Assembly: GCF_003075435.1 (NCBI RefSeq)
Contig: NZ_QCZJ01000024.1
Location: 21,761-85,760 of the forward strand
Source: Terrimonas sp.
GTDB lineage: Bacteria; Bacteroidota; Bacteroidia; Chitinophagales; Chitinophagaceae
Length of the DNA: 64,000 bases
Reading direction: 5' to 3'
Part shown: in pieces, positions 1-7,382 of the stretch
Position numbering within the stretch: position 1 is the stretch's first letter
How the letters are laid out: each line of letters starts with the position of its first letter
The notes under the pieces: generated by a model
Told to the model about the DNA's origin: nothing
What the model saw: the letters and a program-made list of their open reading frames with translations, nothing else
Databases searched by the model: none
Program-made: the position numbers and the translations under genes

Positions 1-438
1 TGTTGCGATGAAAAGCTGGTTGCTGAAAAGCTGCAGGCTATTAAAGGAAGTAAAATGCAGTTTTTTGATGCGCATACTCCCAATGCCGTATCATCAATGA
101 AAGCCGGGGCGGATGGCATGTCTGCTATTGCAGGAAACTTTTATCCTGAAGTAATGTGCTGGTTGTGCGACAATGTAGATAATCCGGGAAAACAGGAAGA
201 GGTGAAGTGGTTGCAGGAAGAATTGAGGAAAGGAGATATACCTGTTCATACTGCTTACCCTATGAGTGCAAAATTCTTTCTTCAATTGAGAGGCTTGCCT
301 ATACACGCCATCAGCAGATCACATGCATTAGAGCCAACGCCTGCTGAAAGAGCCGGTTTGGATAAATTATTACAAACAATGAAGATGTGGTGTGATAAGT
401 TGGGTATTAAAGAAAAAGTTTACGAAAGCGTGATGTAA
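1..438 (+). CDS. DapA/NanA-family aldolase, 3' end only
   Basis: The frame is open from base 1 to the TAA at 436-438, so only about the last 145 residues of a roughly 300-residue protein are present. The fragment resembles the C-terminal part of the dihydrodipicolinate synthase / N-acetylneuraminate lyase TIM-barrel family, in particular the GADGMSAIAGNFYPE stretch, which corresponds to the conserved G-x-x-G-x-I/M-S segment late in the barrel. The Schiff-base lysine lies upstream of the window. A sialidase follows 102 bp downstream on the same strand, so an aldolase acting on sialic acid or another keto-sugar acid is more likely than lysine biosynthesis. That substrate is an inference from context. 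Confidence 0.75.
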   Translation, partial: CCDEKLVAEKLQAIKGSKMQFFDAHTPNAVSSMKAGADGMSAIAGNFYPEVMCWLCDNVDNPGKQEEVKWLQEELRKGDIPVHTAYPMSAKFFLQLRGLPIHAISRSHALEPTPAERAGLDKLLQTMKMWCDKLGIKEKVYESVM

Positions 439-540
439 ATTTAAGCGGTGAACCGATAGTCACAAGTGTTTAATATCTGTCGTTTCACCAATAAACCCTG
501 ATTAACACAATACAATACTCATTGTTCAAAATCATTAAAG

Positions 541-1632
541 ATGACTGTATTAAAATACCTGCCTGTGCTATTATTGCCTGTCTTTAGTTATCTTTTTGTG
601 ATGCAGCAGGAGAAGAAAATAACAGCAGAAGCATCCGGACCTCCTTTTGAAACAGGTTTCTTTTTTGAGCAGGATAAATTCTTTAAAGAATGTCATGCTT
701 CAACAATTGTACATTTAAAAAGCGGGCAGTTAATGGCTGCGTGGTTTGGTGGCGTTAAGGAAGGAACAGATGATGTTGCAATCTGGCTTACCAAAGGAAC
801 GCCGGGTAACTGGTCAACTCCTGTTAAAGTAGCAAAGATCCGTGAAGACGCGCACTGGAACCCGGTACTATTTCAATCACCGCAGGGAAGAATATTTTTA
901 TTTTTTAAAGTGGGAAAAAAAATCCCTTCATGGGAAACATGGTTTATCACATCTGATGATGATGGTAAAACATGGACAGCTCCAAAAGAACTGGTTGCAG
1001 GCGATAAAGGTGGGCGTGGCCCGGTAAAGAACAAGCCAATAATGCTTTCCAATGGAACATGGGTTGCCGGCGCATCGCATGAAGAAGGACAATGGGATGC
1101 ATTTGCTGATTTGAGCACAGATAACGGCAAAACATGGACAGCTTCTTCTTATATAAAATTAGATAGGACCGCATTGAAAGGTAAAGGTGTAATACAACCT
1201 ACGCTATGGGAATCTGCTCCGGGAAAAGTGCATATGTTATTACGCAGCTCAGATGGCGCGATATATCGCAGTGATTCTGAAGACGGTGCTAGAACATGGA
1301 GCGCCGCATATAAATTTGGATTGCCGAACCCCAACAGTGGTATTGACCTTACCCGTTTGCCTGATGGCACACTTGTAATGGCCTACAATCCTGATACTGC
1401 CAACTGGGGTTCCCGTTCTCCGCTTTCGCTCATTATTTCTTTTGATAACGGTAAAACATGGCCGAAGATACTGGATATTGCCACCGGCGATAAAAAGGAT
1501 GAATTTTCATATCCTGCTGTTATCAGCTATGGAAATACAATTGCTGTTGCATATACGTGGAAGCGAAAAAATGTTGCGTATTGGATTGGCACAAAAGAAG
1601 CATTGCTGAAAGCAGCGAAGGACAGGAAATAA
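541..1632 (+). CDS. Secreted sialidase-like BNR/Asp-box beta-propeller protein
   Basis: This 363-residue protein has an N-terminal hydrophobic export segment (about residues 5-22). Four Asp-box motifs (S-x-D-x-G-x-x-W type) lie near residues 138-145, 192-199, 244-253 and 300-307, the third with one extra residue. Regular spacing of Asp-boxes is the hallmark of six-bladed sialidase propellers. The family cleaves terminal sialic acids or related sugars from glycans, or acts as a related glycosidase. A lyase-family gene lies upstream and a polytopic membrane protein downstream, which suggests a small release, uptake and breakdown cluster. The exact substrate cannot be read from the sequence. The start is the ATG at 541, just before the hydrophobic segment. 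Confidence 0.8.
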   Translation: MTVLKYLPVLLLPVFSYLFVMQQEKKITAEASGPPFETGFFFEQDKFFKECHASTIVHLKSGQLMAAWFGGVKEGTDDVAIWLTKGTPGNWSTPVKVAKIREDAHWNPVLFQSPQGRIFLFFKVGKKIPSWETWFITSDDDGKTWTAPKELVAGDKGGRGPVKNKPIMLSNGTWVAGASHEEGQWDAFADLSTDNGKTWTASSYIKLDRTALKGKGVIQPTLWESAPGKVHMLLRSSDGAIYRSDSEDGARTWSAAYKFGLPNPNSGIDLTRLPDGTLVMAYNPDTANWGSRSPLSLIISFDNGKTWPKILDIATGDKKDEFSYPAVISYGNTIAVAYTWKRKNVAYWIGTKEALLKAAKDRK

Positions 1633-1709
1633 GTTTATAGTTTGTAGTTTATGGTTTGTGCATAAACTATAAACCACAAACTTCTAACCACAAACCATAA
1701 ACCCTAAAC
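1633..1709. repeat. Heptamer array, 11 units, dyad form
   Basis: The 77 bases divide exactly into 11 units of 7. The first four follow GTTTRTR (GTTTATA, GTTTGTA, GTTTATG, GTTTGTG). The next seven end in AAAC or TAAC (CATAAAC, TATAAAC, CACAAAC and so on), so the two halves are complementary and can fold back. The array starts one base after the stop codon of the sialidase gene and ends three bases before the ATG at 1713, so it fills the whole gap. Confidence 0.9.
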
Positions 1710-1712
1710 CAA

Positions 1713-3002
1713 ATGTTCTCATCATTATTTCTGAAAAGAATGTTGCCTGTAGCATTGGCATTCGGCACGGCATGGGCTGTGCGTGGTCAGATAGGGCATG
1801 AATATGGCGCTACATGGGCAGCCGCTATAGGTATTGCCTGTGTAATTGCATTATCCGGCAAACAGGATTGGATAGTCCGCATGCCGGTAATAGTAACGCT
1901 TGGCGCTATTGCATGGGGATCTGGAGGAATGATCAGCTATGGACAGGTAGTAGGCTATGGTCATGCGCCTGACTTTTTTAATACGAGCTATGGTTTGTTG
2001 TCGCTTACATTAATTGGCGGTTTATATGGTTTTATGGGCGGAGGTATTACAGGGCTTGCTATGGAATCGCGCCCGGATAAGAAAGTGAACTGGGCAAACG
2101 TATTTGTAGAAATGTTTGTTGGCGGTTTTTTATTCTGGGGATTTTTTATTTACCAGCTGGAATGGTTCATGACTCCGCCACGGTCAGAATTGTGGGCCGC
2201 ATGTATGGGTGCATCACTTGCATTGGGCTGGCATATGTATCGTAATGGTTACGCACATGCGCTGCGTGTAGCAATGTATAGTTCTGTAGGAGCAGGTTTT
2301 GGCTTTGGCTTAGGTAATTTTCTGCAGCGTATGGGCCATGCTTCCGGCATTCATTTCAACTGGTGGAATGTAATGGAATACTCCATTGGGTTCTTTAGCG
2401 GATTAGGATTAGCGTACGCTGTCTTCAGCAGGAAAGACTGGCCCAGATCAGTTGCTGCAGATAAGGCAGCTAATGTAAGCAGCTGGATATTTCTAATAGT
2501 GCTTTTACCGGTTATTAATATTGTTGAAGCAGTAGGTGCGGAAAGATTATTTGACGAGGGAAAAAGCCTGGCAGTAGCCGATCCTGCTGCGTTTTCGTTG
2601 CAGTGGCGTATAGCGGTGTGGGTATTATCGGGTTTATTTGCGCTGGTGATATTTTATCTGGTTAAACCAGCCGGTGCAGGCCTGCTTACGCAAAAGAAAT
2701 CTGAGCGGTTTGTATTGCTGTATTTGTTGTGGTATATACTTATCAGCAATATTGTTAGCGCTGTATGGTTAACGCCAACATTCAGTTCACAGCATTTGTA
2801 TTGGGTAAACTTACTTATTGTTGGTTTTATGCTGCATAAAAATGAAAAGGATAATCCTTATACAGGTTATGAAGCATCTCCCCGTTATGCACCTAATGTT
2901 ATTAAATTGGCTTCTTTATGTATACTTATCATACTGGTATTAAGCTTTATTGCGGTATCAATTGATTATACCCATCCCCAGGGAAAATTAAGATTTGAGT
3001 AA
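1713..3002 (+). CDS. Polytopic membrane protein of unknown function
   Basis: This 429-residue protein is almost entirely hydrophobic, with about 11-12 predicted membrane segments and Gly-rich stretches such as GGLYGFMGGGITGLAME around residue 105-120. No transporter signature I can name is visible. It follows a sialidase and a lyase-family gene on the same strand, so a role in uptake or membrane handling of the released sugar is possible but unproven. The gap to the sialidase is occupied by the heptamer array, so co-transcription through that array is uncertain. The start is the ATG directly after the array. Confidence 0.6.
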   Translation: MFSSLFLKRMLPVALAFGTAWAVRGQIGHEYGATWAAAIGIACVIALSGKQDWIVRMPVIVTLGAIAWGSGGMISYGQVVGYGHAPDFFNTSYGLLSLTLIGGLYGFMGGGITGLAMESRPDKKVNWANVFVEMFVGGFLFWGFFIYQLEWFMTPPRSELWAACMGASLALGWHMYRNGYAHALRVAMYSSVGAGFGFGLGNFLQRMGHASGIHFNWWNVMEYSIGFFSGLGLAYAVFSRKDWPRSVAADKAANVSSWIFLIVLLPVINIVEAVGAERLFDEGKSLAVADPAAFSLQWRIAVWVLSGLFALVIFYLVKPAGAGLLTQKKSERFVLLYLLWYILISNIVSAVWLTPTFSSQHLYWVNLLIVGFMLHKNEKDNPYTGYEASPRYAPNVIKLASLCILIILVLSFIAVSIDYTHPQGKLRFE

Positions 3003-3031
3003 GATTCACAGGATGATAACATAATCATCTT

Positions 3032-3039
3032 TACTTTTG
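3032..3039 (+). promoter_or_regulatory. Bacteroidota -7 promoter box (TACTTTTG)
   Basis: This is an exact match to the TAnnTTTG consensus used by the Bacteroidota primary sigma factor, 20 bp before the start codon of the TonB-like gene. No convincing -33 TTTG element at the usual spacing was found. Confidence 0.45.
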
Positions 3040-3059
3040 TTTAACTAATTTTTGTAAAG

Positions 3060-3950
3060 ATGTCGTCTGCAGAATTTGAAAAAGCGAAAAATGTAAAAGC
3101 AGGAACCCTTACGGGAGTGATTTCCGGGCTTTTGCTGTTATTCTTTTTTCTTGTTTCATGGTCTGTGCCGGTTCCACCACCGCCGCCTGTTGAAGAAGGC
3201 ATGGAAGTGAATCTGGGCAACAGCGATGATGGTTCAGGAGATGTACAGCCTTTAATCCCGGGTATGCCTGCCGCAGCCGAAAAGGAAGTAAATACTCCAC
3301 CTAAGGCTGCCAATACGCCTGTGCAGGATGTGAAAGCGGTTGAAACAAATGATGACGATGAGGAAGCAGAAGATGTGCATGTACCAAAGCCTAAAGTATC
3401 TAACCCTAAGAGTACAAATATCCCCACAAAAGAAAATACTACTACCGCAAAAGCGCCGGTTACCAAACCACAGGTAGTTGAAAATCCCAAGCCTGCACCT
3501 CCAAAACCTAAAGCCACTTATAAGGGTGGTGATGGAACCGGCCCCGGGGGTAATAATGCCGATACATGGAATGGCAGCCGCAGCGAGGGCAATACCACAG
3601 GCTCAGGTGATCGTGGTAAAATCAATGGCGACCCCGACTCCAAAAACTATGATGGTTTTGGCGGCAGTGGTAACGGTAGTGGTTACACGATACAAGGTAA
3701 CCTGCGCGGTCGTAAAATTGTTCGCCAGCCTTCTTTCCAGGATGAATTTAATGAGAATGCAAAAGTTGCTGTTGATATTTCTGTAGATGCTTCAGGCGCT
3801 GTAACCGGAGCTACATATCAACCCCGTGGTTCTACAACATCCGATGCCAGTATGAAGGAGATTGCTATCCGCAAAGCAAGACAATTAAAATTTGCTGCAG
3901 GAAGTGAAGACCGCGGAACAATTATCTTCAATTTTAAGGTGACCAATTAG
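3060..3950 (+). CDS. TonB-like energy transducer
   Basis: This 296-residue protein has a short cytoplasmic start, one membrane segment (about residues 15-34) followed directly by a run of five prolines, and a long Pro/Lys/Asp/Gly/Asn-rich periplasmic linker (about 40-210). It ends in a compact C-terminal domain (about 215-296) that begins with GRKIVRQPSF and carries the VAVDISVDASGAVTGA strand pattern of TonB C-terminal domains. TonB carries the energy of the ExbB/ExbD proton channel to outer-membrane receptors. The nearest partners in the window are ExbB/ExbD at 13.2-14.3 kb and the receptor at 7383, so it is not in one operon with them. It is the only TonB candidate here. Confidence 0.8.
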   Translation: MSSAEFEKAKNVKAGTLTGVISGLLLLFFFLVSWSVPVPPPPPVEEGMEVNLGNSDDGSGDVQPLIPGMPAAAEKEVNTPPKAANTPVQDVKAVETNDDDEEAEDVHVPKPKVSNPKSTNIPTKENTTTAKAPVTKPQVVENPKPAPPKPKATYKGGDGTGPGGNNADTWNGSRSEGNTTGSGDRGKINGDPDSKNYDGFGGSGNGSGYTIQGNLRGRKIVRQPSFQDEFNENAKVAVDISVDASGAVTGATYQPRGSTTSDASMKEIAIRKARQLKFAAGSEDRGTIIFNFKVTN

Positions 3951-4089
3951 ATAGTCAGGTTAACCAGTGTTTTTATAGTTTCTACTTCCTGATCCTGTAT
4001 TTAAAAGTAGCTGCATTGTAATACTTTCTGTAATAACTATACAATTAAATTATCTTTTGGGATTTGCATAAAGCAAAGTAGCTTAGCCT

Positions 4090-4728
4090 ATGTTACTTAA
4101 GAATTCACCAATAAGATATATCATCTTCATAATAGTTTGCATTATATGTGTGCCGGTTTATTCTCAAGACTGTGAAAAGCTTGAACGTGCATCTTTCTTT
4201 AAAAACATAAAACACGGTCACCCGATACCAAAAGATCTTATACAATGTGCCGGAATTAATGGTTATACACCCGGGCAGCCCGGTCAATATTTAATAGAAT
4301 ATGATAAACTGGAGAGAGGTTGTAAAAATAAAAATGCCGGACTGTTTGATTTTATGAATACACATTTTTCTTTTGCAAATATTTATACTGATGACAAGGG
4401 AAATGTAAATACTATAAGTTTATATACCTTTTTTGATGATAACCGAAAAGACGCTGTAATTCTGAACCTGCCGGATAATTTCACGCATATTTACAATAAG
4501 CTAACCGCGCTTTATGGCAATTCTATATTGATGAGTTACCCGGCACAATCAGATACCCTGTTTATAAGAGATTTAGGATTACAATATTCAAGAGGATGGG
4601 AATGTAACGATATGATCATACGATTAAATGTGAGGTATGGCTCAAGAGTGAAAAATCTTAATGTGCTTGAAGTTCAAATAATAAATGGAATATATCTTCC
4701 CCCGGAAGTTGAAATGCTGGAACAATAA
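4090..4728 (+). CDS. Hypothetical secreted protein
   Basis: This 212-residue protein has a signal peptide (hydrophobic residues 8-24, likely cleavage after VYSQ). The mature part is mixed polar sequence with four cysteines and no motif I recognise. It stands alone on the plus strand and converges on the gene at 4738-6606 with only 9 bp between the stop codons. The 139 bp before it show no clear promoter. No function is proposed. Confidence 0.55.
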   Translation: MLLKNSPIRYIIFIIVCIICVPVYSQDCEKLERASFFKNIKHGHPIPKDLIQCAGINGYTPGQPGQYLIEYDKLERGCKNKNAGLFDFMNTHFSFANIYTDDKGNVNTISLYTFFDDNRKDAVILNLPDNFTHIYNKLTALYGNSILMSYPAQSDTLFIRDLGLQYSRGWECNDMIIRLNVRYGSRVKNLNVLEVQIINGIYLPPEVEMLEQ

Positions 4729-4737
4729 GAAGTATAT

Positions 4738-6606
4738 TTATCCATTAAGCCTTATATCATCTATATAAAAAACTGCCTTTTCAACTTTTTCATCTGCACC
4801 TGGTAATGGAGGCTCCGGCTCTTCATTAGGTGTTGTGCGGGTTGGTAAATTCCTGTATGCTCCTGTACGAAAGGAAATACGCTCCACAGATTTCACCGCT
4901 TCAGCTAATTTAATAGCTGATGCGGCTTTCTTTCCATCCACATATATATCATAATGCCCTTTCAGGGATGCATTAATAACAAGCCGGATATCATACCATT
5001 TTTGAGGCTGGTATTGTTGAATTGTTTTTGTTTTACTGCCATCTGAAACAGTAATTTCTTTAGCGGGGCTGAAGCTGATACGAACCGGCCGGTTTCCATA
5101 CTGATCGGTGATATCAACTGACAATTCACTATTGTTATTCTGATCTGTGTACATCCGAAACCGGATATCAGCATTGGTTGTTTCTTTAAATACCCTTATA
5201 GCCCTTGCATAATCATAAGGATCTTCATCAGCCAGTTTTAAACTCTTATTTCCGTTGCCGGGAAAATCAGCAACAGACACGGCAGCCCATTGTGTTGAGT
5301 AAATATTCCAATCCGGAATCCTGCCTCCTGGTGTTAGTGCATTAAAATTATCATTCACAGGTGTAGATATTTTGTATTTAACCGGTACCTGTATCCGGCT
5401 GATCCACATGTCTTCTTTGTTCATACTATACGATAGCCACATATCGTTTCCCGGAGGGTTCCCGTTTCCCTCAGCAATTCCACGCATATAACAGGGGCCA
5501 AAGTCTTTCCATCTTCCATAAAATCTTCTTGGCGGAACTTCGCCCTGCACGAGTAGCATATCGTCAAAAATAATTCCATCATTGCTTGTGATAATAATAA
5601 GCGGATACCTGTATTCCGAATTGTCAATCGGGTTATAGCACATGGCATACCTGTTGTCTTCGGTGCGTTGTCCCCAGTTTTTACCGCCGCTCATTATAAG
5701 CGTAGGCACTTTTACCGGAGAAAAAGTCTGCCCTTCATCATCTGACAATGCTGCCTTCGATTTTTTCCATAACATTACCAGCCTGCCATCCTTCCGGTGA
5801 AAATAAGAAAGTGCAGAAAGATGATCGCCGGTTCTGTTCTTTGCATATAATGTGTCCCTGTCATCATCTTCATCCCGCCACTGTAATGTTTGCAGCCTGT
5901 TATTTAATAAAGCTTTACATGCGGCAACAAAGCCTGTATCGCTGGAACTTGTATAGAATGGATATGAAGTATTTGTTTCATTCCATTGAGCATGGGTTTC
6001 ATATTTGATAAAGAAAATATCACTTAATTTTCCGTCTTTGTAAATTTCTCTTACTACCCGCCCGATACCGCCTTCCTGGAATGGATCTTCAGCATGTCCA
6101 CAAAAAGCCAGCGTGAGTAAACGACCATTGGGCGCTGTATAAAAGCCCATACGCTGATGCATCATGTAGCCGCTGTATCCTTTAGGTACGGTTACTCCCT
6201 CAGGAGCTTTGTAAGGAGGAAATATAATTTGTGGTGTTTCCCAATGTCTTCCATCTGTAGAGGTCGTAAGCAGCGTTTGCCCGGGGGCTATATGTTCGTC
6301 AACAGGATTACTGAGATACTGGAAATAGAATTTTCCGCCCCGGTAGGCAAGATCCGGCGCGTGATTGTACGTCCAACCAGAATCTGTAGCAATGGTTGTA
6401 TATTTCCTGTTTGCACGCATCACCTGTATATGTTCTGTTCCTATCGCATACCTCAATCTTCCTTCATGCACTGAAGGGTCAATGGTTACGCCACCAACAT
6501 AGCGAACAGGCTCTGAGGCAGAACCCGTTTGAGCCCATAAGGATAAACAAATACATACTACAAATAATGACAGTACGATTTTTTTTAACCAGACAAAGAG
6601 TATCAT
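4738..6606 (-). CDS. Secreted beta-propeller protein with C-terminal LamG-like domain
   Basis: This 622-residue exported protein has a signal peptide of about 26 residues (SLWAQ cleavage region). Residues about 30-410 carry propeller-like strands with degenerate Asp-box elements (STDGRHWE, SDDEGQTFS, SNDGIIFDD), as in sialidase-fold glycosidases. Residues about 420-622 look like a beta-sandwich of the LamG/concanavalin type, with DIRLVINASLKGHYDIYVDGKK and a final FYIDDIRL strand typical of carbohydrate-binding or glycosidase accessory domains. A polysaccharide-active enzyme is likely. The exact family is not assigned. It is convergent with the preceding gene and divergent from the YjbR gene. 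Confidence 0.6.
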   Translation of the reverse strand: MILFVWLKKIVLSLFVVCICLSLWAQTGSASEPVRYVGGVTIDPSVHEGRLRYAIGTEHIQVMRANRKYTTIATDSGWTYNHAPDLAYRGGKFYFQYLSNPVDEHIAPGQTLLTTSTDGRHWETPQIIFPPYKAPEGVTVPKGYSGYMMHQRMGFYTAPNGRLLTLAFCGHAEDPFQEGGIGRVVREIYKDGKLSDIFFIKYETHAQWNETNTSYPFYTSSSDTGFVAACKALLNNRLQTLQWRDEDDDRDTLYAKNRTGDHLSALSYFHRKDGRLVMLWKKSKAALSDDEGQTFSPVKVPTLIMSGGKNWGQRTEDNRYAMCYNPIDNSEYRYPLIIITSNDGIIFDDMLLVQGEVPPRRFYGRWKDFGPCYMRGIAEGNGNPPGNDMWLSYSMNKEDMWISRIQVPVKYKISTPVNDNFNALTPGGRIPDWNIYSTQWAAVSVADFPGNGNKSLKLADEDPYDYARAIRVFKETTNADIRFRMYTDQNNNSELSVDITDQYGNRPVRISFSPAKEITVSDGSKTKTIQQYQPQKWYDIRLVINASLKGHYDIYVDGKKAASAIKLAEAVKSVERISFRTGAYRNLPTRTTPNEEPEPPLPGADEKVEKAVFYIDDIRLNG

Positions 6607-6728
6607 GCTATTATTTTGTTGAAGTGAACAAGCCTGATATTAAGAGAATACAGACATAGCAATATACTACGCTTTACCTGTTGATAATTTACATTGGTTC
6701 TTATGCTTACCTTCGCCCAAAATATTCA

Positions 6729-7055
6729 ATGAACGTAGAGCAGATACGGGAATATTGTCTCTCAAAAGATGATACAGAAGAATCACTGCCTTTTGGGCCT
6801 GATGTAGTTGTATTTAAAACAGGCGGGAAAATATTTTTGTTATTATCGCTTGATACAAGCCCGGTTCAATTCAACGTAAAATGTGATCCTTCTGTAGCCG
6901 AAGAGCTGAGAGCACAATACGACTGTGTATTGCCCGGGTACCATATGAATAAGAAGCATTGGAATACTGTTATGGTAGATGGTTCTATCTCCGCTAAACT
7001 TCTCAGGGAATGGATTGATCATTCATACAACCTGGTAAACAGGAAGAAAAAATAA
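6729..7055 (+). CDS. YjbR/MmcQ family protein
   Basis: This 108-residue protein matches the small MmcQ/YjbR fold (CyaY-like, DNA-binding-like): VEQIREYCLSKDDTEESLPFGPDVVVFKTGGKIFLLLSL near the start and HMNKKHWNTVMVDG later, including the conserved P-F-G-x-D and K-x-H-W motifs. The ATG at 6729 is chosen over an in-frame codon 48 bp upstream because family members begin next to the V-E-x-I-R helix. A TACCTTCG box at 6710-6717 resembles a -7 element just before this start. Proteins of this family are usually monocistronic and their biochemical role is unsettled. Confidence 0.8.
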   Translation: MNVEQIREYCLSKDDTEESLPFGPDVVVFKTGGKIFLLLSLDTSPVQFNVKCDPSVAEELRAQYDCVLPGYHMNKKHWNTVMVDGSISAKLLREWIDHSYNLVNRKKK

Positions 7056-7382
7056 AATAGCTGATAAAATATATTGTTGTTAAAAAGGAAATCAAGGTCC
7101 CTTTAACTGGTTGGCTATAAGCTTTTTTAAGCCGGTATATTGTTTTTTATGATCATTTATTCATTCATTGATAAACCTGAATAAGCCAGCCCTCTTTCCT
7201 TTTCTCGAAAATAAATATTCCCGATTTCGATAATGTGAGAGAAAAAATCCCATCATTTTTGTTGACGGTATTCCTGATTATTAAACCAGCCGGGTATAAC
7301 GCCTGCTAAGTTTATTTATTTGTTTCAGTAAGATAGCTTTTGAAAAGACACTCATTTAACAGAACCAAAACAACCCGGTTAT
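7056..7382. other. 327-bp intergenic region before the TonB-dependent receptor
   Basis: No gene is seen. The region is A/T-rich with a few short inverted repeats. I looked for a known riboswitch or a Fur-like palindrome in front of the receptor gene and found nothing convincing. Confidence 0.5.

Noticed and set aside
3041..3517. 158-codon open frame on the minus strand over the TonB-like gene
   Set aside because: It mirrors the Pro/Lys/Asp-rich linker of the plus-strand gene and gives low-complexity Ser/Phe/Gly protein without a recognisable domain.
7056..7382. Riboswitch or Fur box in front of the TonB-dependent receptor
   Set aside because: No conserved cobalamin, TPP or other riboswitch core and no clear 19-bp Fur-type palindrome could be seen.
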